Part shown: positions 22,214 to 33,486 of the stretch, piece after piece
Layout: each line of letters starts with the position of its first letter
Numbering within the stretch: position 1 is the stretch's first letter
NCBI GenBank assembly: GCA_045837725.1
Contig: JBEWZL010000232.1
Coordinates: 248,001-312,000, forward strand
Direction of reading: 5' to 3'
DNA length: 64,000 nt
Source of the DNA: Vermamoeba vermiformis
Lineage: Eukaryota > Tubulinea > Echinamoebida
Program-made: the position numbers and the translations under genes
The notes under the pieces: generated by a model
What the model was told of the DNA's origin: nothing
Databases searched by the model: none
The model's input: only the letters and a program-made list of their open reading frames with translations

Positions 22214-24910
22214 ATGGACAACCCCACCGAATATGTATTCGATTGTACTGCTAGACTCAGAAAAAAGGTTGAGGGCAGATTCAAGGTGACGAGGAACAAT
22301 CAAATCCACTTTGTTTCTGCTGGGGACCCTATTGTAATTCATATTGCAAAAATAGACGGTAGGTAGATCATTATATGATGAATAATATGCTTATTAGACA
22401 CAGCTTATTAGTCAAGCAAAATTTCTCGTTTGAAAAATAGGAAAATTTGTCGTGCTTAACAATAAAATTCAATTATAGGCGATGTAGGAATTAATGATCC
22501 CACTAAAACCAATGGCAAAGCATATATCAAAATTAAATACGCTGGCGAAGACTTAATATTCGAGTTGCGATCTCAACATGGATCGCCCAGTCCAGCAGAA
22601 CTCCAGAGCGAATTTATGCGACTATACTCGCGTATTATCAAGCACGTCAAATCGTCGAGCAACAGCGAACACATCTCACCACGCAACAACGAGCCAGCAG
22701 TCCCCAACAACAATTCTCAGAATGAGCTGTCGAATGGCAGCCTGGATCCTGAGACTGGCCAGCCCAAGAAGAATAAGGTGCAGTTTGATATACAAGTAGT
22801 GGACTCGAAGAAGATTGAAGAGGGTGCTGATCCTCACGTCGAATATCGCGTGGTGAGCAAGACCAATCTGCCGCACTACAGCAGCACGCACCACGAGGTC
22901 TATCACCGCTACTCGGAGTTTGAACTGCTGCGCCGTCAACTGACTGAGCGCTATCCGAGCATCGCTGTGCCGAGTCTGCCCAGCAAGTCATTCGTCAGTA
23001 CGTACCAGCAGACCTCTCGATGCATTGATGACTAATTCGCCGCTAGATCGATTCAATCCGCAGTTCATTGAAAATAGATGCAAAGATTTGAACGAATTCA
23101 TGAAAAAGATTGCAACTTACAAGGAAATGTACCGCGACAGCTATCTGCAGCACTTCTTGGAGCACTCATCGGTAAGTCACCACTAGCACAACTCTCGTGT
23201 TGACACGTGTCAATCTCAGACCAGCGACACCAAGCCAGCCCCACCGAGCTCGAGTGGCTATCTGAGTGTCATCAGTCAAAAGCTGGCCGATCAGCTGATT
23301 GACAACCGACTCATCTCCGCAGCCGAGAAGAAGATCGTCAAAGCATTCGGCGAGGGGCCACAACCGCTGTTCAAATCAGCCGTGGAAGAGGACTACTGGA
23401 AGATCAAACAGCTCATGAAGCGGTGGCACTTGACGCCCAAGAAGTTGCCGTTTGACAAGTTTGTGGTGCTGTTGCTGGGCGTGACGAGTGCGGGCAAGAG
23501 TGCCTTTGTGAATCACTTCTTCACACTGCCCTGCAAGAAGTCGAGTGCGGGACAGCTCGACACCAACTACACCATCATTGAAGTCGTCTCGGCCGATGTG
23601 TTCGCCAAGTAAGTCCTGCACACTGCACGCAGCCCTCACTAACGCGCTGCTCAGATTCTCAAAGCGGTACCGTGAAGTGCGCGACACGCAGCACGGTGAG
23701 CCGATGACGTGGTTCACGAGTGACGAGCTGCATGCCCCAGTGAAAGAGCTCAGCAGCGACAAGCGGTAAGTGCATGCACTCGACACGATGCAGTCTCTAA
23801 GCACAGTGCAGCAATGGCGTGGTGTTCCACTATCTGAGCAATGTCGAGACCTACACGCGGTACGAAGAGCAACTGTCGCAGATCATGATGGACAAGACCT
23901 CGCGCGAGGTGAATTTGTTTCAGAGCATTCTCATCAACGACGAGTTCTTGCTTGCCGATGACGAGGAGCACCCTGACATGTACGTGGCACTCGCTGACCT
24001 CTGTTTGACACGTGTCACTCACCCATTCCGTTCAGTGAACTCGCCCGTCGCACGATCATGATTGACAGTCCAGGCTTTGACAGCGGTGACGACTATCATC
24101 AGCTCGCAGACGACTTCTTGGGCAATCTGCGTCTGTTGCAGTTCTTGATCAACATGAGCGACTTCACGCTCTACATGATCCCTGCCACGCAACTCAACAT
24201 GGTCTCCACGCAGATAGCCATGCTCGAGCTCGCCATTCTCTACGCCATTCACGGTGCCTCGGCGATGAATGATCTGACACAGGCCGCGTACTCGTTCAAA
24301 AAGACGACCAAGAAGAACTTGATGGCGCAGCTGAGTGACTTCATTGGTGCGCATATAACTATTGTAGTGCTGCTCTGTCATTCACTAACTGCGCGTGATT
24401 AGCTTCCAAGATCAGCAAGAACGCAGATGAAGTGCGCTACAAAGGCACGGCCTATTGGAACAAGTTCTTGTTTGTCCTCTCGCAGATTGGTAAGACCATC
24501 CATATTGTTACTTGTTCGCTGTTGACACTTTGCTTCCAGATCTGGTCTCGCGCTCGTACGGCAAGCAGTCAGTGAATGACTTCCGCGAGCAGTTCTACGA
24601 GATTGGTCGCTTGCTTGGCCGCACCCTGTCGTACTTGGATCCGCCCGTGTGTGACAGCATTGTGTGCATTGGACTGCCCGAACACCAACAGACCTCCAAT
24701 GTGGTCGTGCAGGGGGACCTAGCCGTGCTCAAGTCCAAGCTGCAGGCACGCGATGCACAAGCTCCGTATTATCAGAAGCTCGAAGAAGCCATTCGAAACA
24801 TGAGTCACGAGCTGCAGACGCAGATCAGCTCGTCGTGGAGCACGCTGCTGACGAGTGACTTGCAGACTGTGAGCGACATACTCAAGCGGTCCCTTGAACG
24901 CACCAAGTGA
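22214..24910 (+). CDS. PX-domain plus dynamin/EHD-like GTPase protein
   Basis: Multi-exon gene (about nine exons) with an unusual domain order. Residues 1-100 (MDNPTEYVFDCTARLRKKVE) may be a small PH-like fold. Residues about 145-265 are a PX phosphoinositide-binding domain with the signature HRYSEFELLRRQLTERYP and the PSLPSK proline motif, ending DSYLQHFLEHSS. After a helical linker, FVVLLLGVTSAGKSAFVNHF (P-loop lysine at about 357) opens a GTPase domain; IMIDSPGFDSGDD is the G3 DxPG motif. A clear NKxD/TKxD G4 is not seen. The C-terminal part is helical. Such a fold would bring a membrane-remodelling GTPase to endosomes. Start is the ATG at 22214 after a short AT-rich leader; stop TGA at 24908. 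Exact family unknown. Confidence 0.72.
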
Positions 24911-25037
24911 GTACTCGCAGCTACCTTGGACTGCCCTCCTTGTACATAGCCTGATCACGTGGTTTGTAAATAAAATTGAGATTGCGCGTGAGATTTTGTT
25001 ATTCCAACTCGATTGAATTGAACACCAACCACTAGAT

Positions 25038-26087
25038 ATGGCATATGACATATTCACTGCCGCTGAAAACAACGATGTGGCGCGCATTAAAGCACTATTA
25101 GCTGCAGGCACTGATGTTAATTGCGAGGATTTCGATCGCAGCTCCACACCCCTGCACTGGGCCTGTGCTAAGGGCAATTTCCAAGCCATGGAAGTGCTCG
25201 TTGATGCAGGTGCTGAACTCAACAAAACTAATAAGAACGGTCGCGCACCTCTGCATAATTTAGTCAGTGGCAGATTTGACAAGCTTGCAGTGTGGCTTGT
25301 TAAACGAGGAGCAGATCCAAACTTGCCTGATAAAAAAGGATTCAGTGCCATTGATTTAGCGTTACCATTCTTGCAAAAGGATCTACAAGGTATGATTAAT
25401 TGGGAATTTCTAAATATAATTACTCACCGTATTTAAATTTTCCATTGAACAGAAGCCTGGGCGAAGAGAGGACAAGGTAAATATTTGCAGCAACAGCGAA
25501 TTAAATAGGTCTTAACAACCCTTTAGAAACCGATGACGACGATGATATTGACGAGTTGCCCACGGTAAAGAAGATCGAAAAAGAAGCGGAGCGAAAACGA
25601 TCCTTGTCCAACTCAGGCAGCAGATCTGTTACTTCTGAAGAGGGGTACTGACTTGGCGTTAGATACTCGGAGCCGGGTGGAAAAATTGCATCACAAACGA
25701 AAATTACTAAAAAAGGACAAAATTTATCGATGCAGTTAGGTACTGACCCCTATTTATCAGGAAATCATGAAAGTTTATCTGCGCAATGGCTCGTACAAGA
25801 GTGTCAAAGTGACGCACAAGGACAACAGCGAAGCAGTCTGCGAACTCGTCGCTGAGAAGTGCAACTTGCCGCCTGGATTTGGCAAGTACTTTGAGCTGTA
25901 TGAGAAAGTCAAGGACAAAGAGCGTCGTTTAGGAGGTAAAGACAATCTATTTGACGTCAAGAAACAGTGGCCCATGATCTTCGGGCCCAGTGGAAATGAA
26001 ACACATCTGAAATGCTATTTTATTGCCGCACTCAAGCCTGGTGCACCTGAAAAAGTGCAACAAGTGTACAAAGCCATTCTCAAATAA
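25038..26087 (+). CDS. ankyrin-repeat protein with ubiquitin-like/FERM-F1-type C-terminus
   Basis: The N-terminal 120 residues hold three to four ankyrin repeats (STPLHWACAKGNFQAMEVLV, APLHNLVSGRFDKLAVWLVK). Small exons then give an acidic stretch (ETDDDDDIDELP). The last exon encodes MKVYLRNGSYKSVKVTHKDN and a compact domain up to TAA at 26087. It resembles the F1 lobe of a FERM or Ras-association domain and recalls ankyrin-FERM proteins such as KRIT1 (VKIYRMDGSYRSVEL), without F2 and F3. The join is ambiguous. Splicing GTAAAG (25565) to TTTATCAG (25760) is in phase and yields one protein. Reading on instead gives a Lys/Glu-rich tail ending at TGA 25649-25651. These may be alternative isoforms, or two adjacent genes with the second starting at 25767. 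Confidence 0.6.
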
Positions 26088-26812
26088 TTTGTTGTAGTTG
26101 TATAAATATTGTACTGACTTTGAATAGTATTTAAGTCATCAACTTGTCAGCGGATCAATTAATCGATCTAGATTACTTTAGTGCCTTACTTACGGTTCCG
26201 TAGCAATTTAAAATATGCCTTATCACAACACGCGTGTACTCCGGCCCATCAACAAATCGACGCAGTTAATTTGAGCAGTGGAACTTCGATCAGGGTTTTC
26301 GTTGGCGCAAAGAAAATACATTAAAGAACGCAATCGCAGTTGCGTGCAGTGTTTTTTTATTTCATTATCAGAACACTAGTCCACTGTAGCAGCACACAAC
26401 TGCAATCAATACTCCAATTGTATTTGCGCAGCTATTACAGTCACTGTAACGGTCAATAGTCTCGATCTCAATTCAGACTACAACGCACGAGGACTGATAG
26501 TTCAAATACCACGTTGTGTATATATAGTTGCTCAGTAAGTATTGTCCATGCTGGCCTCTCGCATCGGCGAGACGGTAAATTAACGTAATCTTTCTGTAAA
26601 TTTAGCTGCTAGCGTGCTGGCAGTACTCTTTTCCATCATACATATTAATAATATGGTTTATATGTTTAATACTAATTTTTGAAATCTAATTTCAAGTTTT
26701 ATTTTATGGAATGAATAATAATAATTTTTGGCGACAGATCAAGGCGTAACTTTGACCCTGCACTCACTGGCCATTATTTTTGTTCACTGATAATATGCAC
26801 TTGTTTGTTTAG
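26088..26812. other. intergenic, no gene seen
   Basis: About 725 AT-rich bases between the ankyrin/F1 gene and the kinase gene. It should contain the former's 3' end and the kinase promoter. No long frame, tRNA-like fold or repeat was seen. Confidence 0.4.
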
Positions 26813-29046
26813 ATGGAATGTGCAATCAGACCAAGTAAGCGCGCTTTTAGATTTGCTGCTAAAACCCCGAAGAAATTTGATTATAACGGCGATCAAATTT
26901 ATATGCAAATGGGTACAACACACTTTTTCAATCTGTTTGTACTCCACTATGCAGCCGTGCAGAGAGCTGAATTGGAGCGGATGATCAGCCCACGAAATTT
27001 CACTAATTATTGCAATTATTTTTTGTTTTCTGGTCACAATTTCAATGTTTAGTGATTGGATCTGTGCTTGCAATAGTGAGATCTGACTAACAATTGACAA
27101 CCGTTGCAGGCATCGATATATTTCAAGCGGGCAGATCAGGCACATCAATGAGCAGCAATATCTCACTTCACAACTACACTTACGTACAAAAACACACCAT
27201 CGACACACGACCGCGCGCAGGCACTGACGGACTCATGACCACGCAGCTCGGGCAGCGCAAGGTACGCGAGGCTGGCACGCCCTCGCCGACCCCCAAGAAG
27301 AAGTTGCACACCTCGCGGCCCAATTCACCGCCGACTGCGTATGGCCGCGATCGCTCGCTGACAGAGGTGATTGAAGTGCGCGAGGACGATGAGAGCATGG
27401 ACGAGACCGAGCCCTCTGACGGCGCACCGGTCACTGCCCCGCACCTCACCTTCTACGACGCGCGCATGAGCATGCAACACGCGCAACTCTCGCTCGAGAA
27501 TGGCGTGCAGCACGTGACAGTGAGCAGTTCACTGAACGAGTTAAATTACATGACTGGCACCGTGCCACACCCCATGGCTGAACACGCAGTCTATTATCCG
27601 CAGCACGGTGCTGGTCCGACATCCACAGCCGGCACAGGTGCAGCGCTGCTCAATGCATCGCCGCTCAGAGCACAGCAGCCCTCACCGCGCTTGCAGTCGA
27701 GCACGAGTTCGATGAGCGACACCTCTGCGCCACTGCGACCACGCATCACTGCACCTGTGAACATGGCGACCATGGGACTCGTGCAGACCTACACCAATCT
27801 GACCAAGAACTTCAAGAAGATGTTGCGCAAGACACAGCAAGCCAAAAAGAACAACTACTACAACGTGGCCATTGGCGAAGTGCTCAACAGCAAGTATGAA
27901 GTGCTCAGTGTGCTCGGCAAGGGCTCGTTTGGACAAGTAGTCAAAGCCAAGCTCGTGGGGCACAGCGAAGAGGATCGCGAGGCCCTGGTGGCTATCAAAA
28001 TCATTCGCAAGAGCACGCCCTTCCTCAATCAGGGCCGACAAGAGGTTCGCATATTGAAGTTACTCGATCAAGTCAAATTTGATCGCAGCAACAATTTTCT
28101 GGGTGAGTGTCCTTATTCTCTGTATTTAATGCAGCCCAATTATTAACCGCACCGCAGTGAATATGAAAGAAGAATTCATGCACGAGGGACACTTGTGCAT
28201 TGTATTTGAGCTCTTGTCGAGTTCGCTGTTGGAGCTCGTGAGCTGGACCAACAACGACGAAGTGCAGGGCCTCTCACTGCGCATGGTGCACAAGTTCAGT
28301 CATCAGCTCGTCTGTGCCCTCGCCACTCTGCGCACCCTGCAAGTGATACACTGCGACTTGAAGCCCGAGAACATTGCCCTGCTCAATCCCAATCGCGCGC
28401 ACATCAAAGTGCTGGACTTTGGTTCTGCGTGTCAGCCCTGGGAGAATCAAGTGAATGTAAGTCGGACTCGGCTCTGTACCTCTCATGGCTGTGACTAATG
28501 CGAGTGCAGCACTTCCCGTACATTCAGAGTCGCTTCTACCGCGCGCCAGAGATATTGTTGGGCACGCCGTACAGCTTTCCCATTGACATGTGGAGTCTCG
28601 GCTGCGTGTTGGTGGAGCTCTACACCGCGCGACCACTGTTCCCTGGCCGCGACAGCATTGAACAGCTGTACAAGATTATGGAGGTACTCGGCCCTCCTCC
28701 GAACAACATGCTCGAACAAGCTGTCTATTTGAAGAAATATTTTGTCAAGAAGGGCAACGAGCTGTTCTTGAAAGAGGTATGCGAGCGAAGCAGATCTGTC
28801 CCGCAGTCAGCTAATCAATGTGTTCATTAGGACTATCCGTTCAAAGCGAGGAATCTGCGCGAGTTAATATTCTTTAAGAATCATTTAGAAGAGCAAAAAC
28901 ATTTAGAGAACTTTCTCGATCTCGTTACGCGCATGCTGGTCTACGATCCGAATGCGCGAATATCACCAACAGAGGCCTTAAACCACCCATTTATATTATA
29001 TGGCCCCGGTATCAAACAGCCTGCCACCAACCCTTTCAACAAATAA
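26813..29046 (+). CDS. DYRK1-class dual-specificity protein kinase
   Basis: Ser/Thr kinase of the DYRK family, whose members autophosphorylate a loop tyrosine and then act on nuclear and cytoskeletal targets. Seen: [20 protein letters not shown] (glycine loop), [20 protein letters not shown] (catalytic lysine), [23 protein letters not shown] and the activation loop [16 protein letters not shown] with its DYRK YxxxxFY pattern, then [15 protein letters not shown]. The N-terminal 270 residues are low-complexity (Ser/Thr/Pro). Introns lie at about 28103-28157, 28456-28509 and 28778-28830. The start is uncertain: a 22-nt exon at 26813-26834 (MECAIRP) joins in phase through a 274-nt intron to 27110; otherwise translation may begin at 27148. 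Polyadenylation-type AATAAA at about 29143. Confidence 0.85.
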
Positions 29047-29455
29047 CCGTTTATGTACATACCAACTACCCCTCCTTGCCTGTAATATATTGCCCCCAAA
29101 GCAAAGTTGTATGATCTACTGCCAAATATCTTCGTTTTTGTGCAATAAAAACTTAATTTATTGTTAAATTGTGTTCGGTATACCTCGCTGCAATCTCCTT
29201 TTGCAAATTTCCACGAGAAAGGAAAAAATGTCAAAAGCAGTTCCGTTCATCTTGTTCATTTGAGCCCTTTCCACCCTTTATAACCACCACCTTACCCCTT
29301 TGTTCTCCCGTCCCTTTGACTATTCTAGTCTACTTTTGTTCTCGTTCTCACGATGCAGGTTGGTAGCTTCCTTCTTTTGTTTACTGCTTTTGCAATCTTT
29401 TCCTTTTCAAATTTCTTTGTGTAGGTTGTGGTTGAAACTAATTTTGCTATTTGTA
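29047..29455. other. intergenic and probable 5' leader of the next gene
   Basis: Holds the kinase 3' end (AATAAA near 29143) followed by pyrimidine-rich DNA. An ATGCAG followed by GTTGGT at about 29353 could be a short upstream exon of the next gene, because it would encode the same first residues, Met-Gln, as the start chosen at 29456. No other feature seen. Confidence 0.4.
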
Positions 29456-31103
29456 ATGCAGGCTATCAGTTCTAAATTCGATCAGTTGGATTCGCATTCA
29501 GAATCAAATTACTTCAGAAGTCCTAATACAACTCCTGTTCACCACTCAGTATGTTGCATATCAATTAGCATACCTATATTTCACCATACGATAATTTTCC
29601 TGCTTTTTTTTTCGTCGCTGACCAAATCAAATCAGGTTTTGGAAGATCTTCCCTCAGGTTACTGGGATATTTCACAACCTTCTTATAATCAACCACAAAC
29701 TTTCCGTCAACAACACTCTAATATCTACAGCAAGTAAGTTAACGCATCGGTTAAATCAACCTTTCCATAATCAAAAAGATTCGCTTAACCGTTGTTCGGT
29801 ATTATAAAACGATCAATCCGAATGACATTTAATCGACCATCTCTCCAATTAACTCACATTTGAGTTACGAAAAACATTTTCTTGAATCCAAGTTGCACGA
29901 TCTAACCGAATTTGTTTCAGTCCTGAGCCGTCTTACTTCAAGCCCAAGCCGATCGAACAATACAGCCAACCAATGCAGTACCCGTACAACACCAGCTCTC
30001 CTCGTCCTATCACTCAATTGACGCCAGTAGCTTATGCTCAATCTCCTCAAGGAGGCTTTGTTCAAATCCCCGTGGATCAGACCTTGATGAACATCTTGCT
30101 GGCCCAGTCCAAGCAAGTCCCTCAGTACTCACCGATGGTCTCCTACGTCCCTCTCTCATCTTCAGCCCCCTCAATGGTCTCAGTGCCCATCAATCTTGCC
30201 ATCCCTGCCAGTTCCAGTGCCCCACGCGCTCCTCAAATCAAGCTCGAAGCTGTCACCAAGAAGGCTTTGCACGTGCGCAAGCCCAAGAGCCAAACTGCCT
30301 CGCCTTTGTCCACCAGTCCCACTTCACCTGGTGCTGTCAAGCGTGCGCGCAAAGTGCGTCCTAAGGTACAAGCTACCAAGGGCTCAATGCAATGCCAAGG
30401 CATCAACCGCAAGAAGGGCTGTCAGTGCAAGAACGCAGCACTGATGGAGTACTTTGGTCCTCGTCCGCTCTACTGCGCTGAGCACATTGAACAAGATCCC
30501 AACTGCTACTACACTAAGTGCAAGTCTCCTCACCAAAAGACCCCTGGTGACAACAAAGGCTGCCGCGAAGTGGTGCTCAAAGAGTTCGAGTACTGCCACA
30601 AGCACTTCCAAATGTACACGAGCAAGATCCAAGGCAATGATGCGTGTTCTTTCTCCGTCGAACGCTTGCGCCGTGTTGAAGACTTGTTGCAGCAATTGGA
30701 ACAAGAGGCTGCTCACGCCAAGAAGACAGATGCGGATCTGTATCAACGCAAGAACAAATTGATCCCCAAATTCACTGAGATGAGAATGATGTTGATCAAG
30801 CGCGCTGCTGAATTGGGTGCTGATCAAGCCCTGCTCAACAGACCCACTGAGTTGGCCACACCTCTGAGCCCCAGCAGCAGCATGGTCAGCTCGCCCTCCG
30901 ACATGTCACCTAACTGCGCGGGTGTTGACGACATCAACGCAGAGAGCCAAGAGACCTATGAGAACTCCATGTCCGACAACGACTCGTTGGAGGATGTGTT
31001 TGCTACTGCACACGACATGGACTCCCCTGATGCTATTGAACACCAATCTCACCACAACATTGATATGTGGCACGTAGACGAGTCTACTGCTCGAGGTACG
31101 TAG
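29456..31103 (+). CDS. putative DNA-binding regulator with Cys/His cluster and coiled coil
   Basis: I do not recognise the family with certainty. Three exons (29456-29548, 29636 to about 29737, about 29921-31103) encode about 460 residues. The N-terminal half is Pro/Gln/Ser-rich, like an activation region. A basic stretch (KRARKVRPKVQATKG) leads into a Cys/His cluster: MQCQGINRKKGCQCKNAAL, then GPRPLYCAEHIEQDP, KCKSPHQ, GCREVV and FEYCHKHF. The spacing (C-x(9)-C-x-C, C-x2-H, C-x2-H) suggests zinc binding, similar to short C/H motifs in KANSL2-type or DUF5763 proteins. A leucine-rich coiled coil (VERLRRVEDLLQQLEQEAAH) follows, then an acidic Ser-rich tail. A GTACGT at the last codons could be a further donor. 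A transcription factor is the best guess. Confidence 0.5.
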
Positions 31104-31790
31104 TTGGATCTGAGTGGTTGTTATGCACGAATATTTAACTTAAGACCAATTAGTAGATGAGAACACTCACTTCGTATACTAAGAGAACAAACAACTATTA
31201 ACCCCCAACCCCACCGCCCATCACCTGCCCAACCCTCCAATTCTGCAAAGGATCTCGCCGAATGCAGAACTCTCAGTATTGCTCCGCCCACAGCTTGGTT
31301 TGATTAAAGAGTCTACAAAATATTCTTCAATAATAATAATCCTTCAATTAATAACAAATGCTCGTAATAACAACAATAACTGCGAACTATCAATATCTAT
31401 CAATAACGTCAAGTACGTACTCTCAAACCAACAAGCGGACTGGATGCACACAGTAGAGTTCAGCAATTGGACAGATTCTTTGTGCGCGTGTAGTGTCGTA
31501 AAAAGGGCCGAACGCGCGCCATTTAAAGTTTGGATTGACAGGCCTCCGTTGTGCTGTTATTCTTACAAAGAATCAGACACACGGGGCTTGTGGTTTTTTA
31601 TTTGTTTTTGACAGAGTATCAGAAATAAATAAATCTGACTTTATTTGCTTTATACAATCGCCAACACTGTGCAAGAATGCTGTATCTTTGCGAATTCTTT
31701 GGTAAATTTCCGCGAGAAGAGATCCTGTCACGCGGTAAGGTTTATAAAAGCAAAATTCGAATAGCCACCTCAAACAACCATCAAATTACA
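31104..31790. other. intergenic and 3'/5' untranslated sequence
   Basis: About 690 bases between the Cys/His regulator and a small membrane protein gene. It is AT-rich with AATAATAAT and AACAATAAC runs. An open frame at 31279-31611 has low-complexity Ile/Asn content and no family resemblance, so I take it as chance. Confidence 0.4.
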
Positions 31791-32171
31791 ATGAACACCA
31801 ACACAACTACCACCCCTATTGCTGTACCTGTTGTACAACCTACTTACGGCGAAACGGTACCAGATGTGAGTGCGCCAACTATTAAACACAGAGAAGTGCG
31901 CTCTGTGCGAGACCCTATCACCGACAAACAACACATTGAAGTTGTGAAGACTAAGATCGAACACCCTTCACGAGCTCGAGAGCTTGGCAGAGCTGTTATG
32001 TATTATCTGGCCTGGATGGTATGACACGCTTGTTTTTTCCCTTGTGTATTATGCCTCTAACACGATGATTTATAGGCTGTAGTTACTGGCTTATTATATT
32101 TCAGCAACTTGTTGCCAATTGATAATGGTCCAACATTCAAATCTGCTACCCAGCCTCCAGATGAGATCTAA
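31791..32171 (+). CDS. small single-pass membrane protein, unknown
   Basis: Two exons (31791-32018 and 32076-32171) with a 57-nt intron (GTATGA to TTATAG) encode 107 residues. The N-terminus is Thr/Pro-rich (MNTNTTTTPIAVPVVQPTYG), the middle is charged (REVRSVRDPITDKQHIEVVK), and one hydrophobic helix is made across the splice junction (AVMYYLAWMAVVTGLLYF). A short polar C-terminus follows. No signal peptide is visible, so it may be tail-anchored or type II. I do not recognise it. Confidence 0.55.
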
Positions 32172-32324
32172 GTTGTAACAATTTTGTAAATAGCTAACAA
32201 TCAGTAAAACAATATTTTTTGTTTTAAATCCGAGGTTTTATTAACTATATTTACTTATCACGTCCGATAGACGAACAATAAAACAAAGGATCCGCTTTTT
32301 TGATAATATTTTTGTATTATTGTT

Positions 32325-33081
32325 TTATTTAAGAGGAATGAAGCGAGAAGAGTGGGTAGCACCAATACCGGGTTTACCGTGCTTAACGGGTTTGTAAGTA
32401 AGAGCAAACTCGCCCAAGTAGTGGCCGATCATTTCAGGCTGCAATAAAAAAAATTAGATCGTGCTCCATAAATACCAAATCAATAACTAGTGGCTTAATA
32501 TAACGATATGTACCTTAATTTCGACGTTAGTGAAACCCTTGCCGTTGTGAACACCAACAATAGAGCCGATCATCTCGGGGACGATGATAGCATCACGCAA
32601 GTGGGTCTTGACAGCCTCAGGCTTGTCACCGACGGCAGCTTCGCGCTTAGACTTGCGGAGCTTCTTAACCAAGCCCTTTTGATTTTGGTTCAAACCTCTG
32701 TTGAACTTTCTGCGAGCACGAGCGTGGAAAAGCTCACGCAATTGCTTGGTGCCAAGCTCCAACAAGTTGTCCAAATCAATTCCTCTGTAAGAGAACTTTC
32801 TGAAGATTCTCTTCTTATTAGCCTGATAAATAATAATAATTAATTTTTGTTGTAATTATTAAAATCCAATAATTATTGTTTCATGATAGTATTAAATGTA
32901 ATAGGAACGCAGTCTTGTGTGGTCGTTAATAATAACATAATTCTATCATTTTTGAATTATTATTCACAGATAAATATTGTTGAGATGCAGATTAAATCTG
33001 AAGTCGACCGCCGTTCCATTGCTGTATTACAAGCTTTCATAAGATTAACTACTCCCAAATACATACGTCGTCGTCGGCCAT
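32325..33081 (-). CDS. RPS15: 40S ribosomal protein S15 (uS19)
   Basis: Small-subunit head protein near the decoding region. The protein is 145 residues, the same length as human RPS15. Seen: [58 protein letters not shown] and the family ending [16 protein letters not shown]. Three exons: a 15-nt first exon (33081-33067, MADDD), a 244-nt intron, 32822-32514, an intron 32513-32439, and 32438-32325. The long ORF ending near 32487 runs past the donor and is misleading at both ends. The intron directly after the start codon is common in ribosomal protein genes and may boost expression. Confidence 0.97.
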
Positions 33082-33486
33082 TTTAATCGAACGTGATAGT
33101 GTGTCCACGGAAAAGGAAGGAATGAAAAGGTGCAGAAAACAAAAAAAGAGGTCGAAATTATCAATTTTATTTTCGACCAATCAGAAACTAGATCAGGAAA
33201 TTTCACATGATAACCGTTCCTTTGTCTTTCAATGCTTGATGCAGTGGCACTTGCCGTAGTTAAGCTTCAGCCACTAAGAAGCTAAAAGAAGTGTGCGGAT
33301 TTATGTTCAGATCTGGATTCGCTTGCAGAAAAGCGCATCCTGTCTTCCGTTTTTGAATTCAGTGAAGCATTACAACGCCTTTGTATCAAGTGGTAGACGT
33401 GGACAGCTTTCTAGCGTTTTCGGACACTGAAGGGTAATTTCACACTTTATTGATATTTACACAAATACATAGTTTTGGGTTTGGTT
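33082..33486. other. RPS15 upstream region
   Basis: About 405 bases upstream of RPS15 and downstream of the RasGEF stop. Expected to hold the RPS15 promoter. I saw no snoRNA boxes, tRNA or repeat that I can support. Confidence 0.35.

Noticed and set aside
25647-25760. 18- and 21-nt micro-introns beginning GTACTGAC
   Set aside because: Removing either does not restore the frame of the F1-like domain, and every other intron here is at least about 47 nt.
31573-31773. Minus-strand frame upstream of the small membrane protein gene
   Set aside because: It overlaps the likely 5' UTR, is low in resemblance to any protein and has no supporting context.
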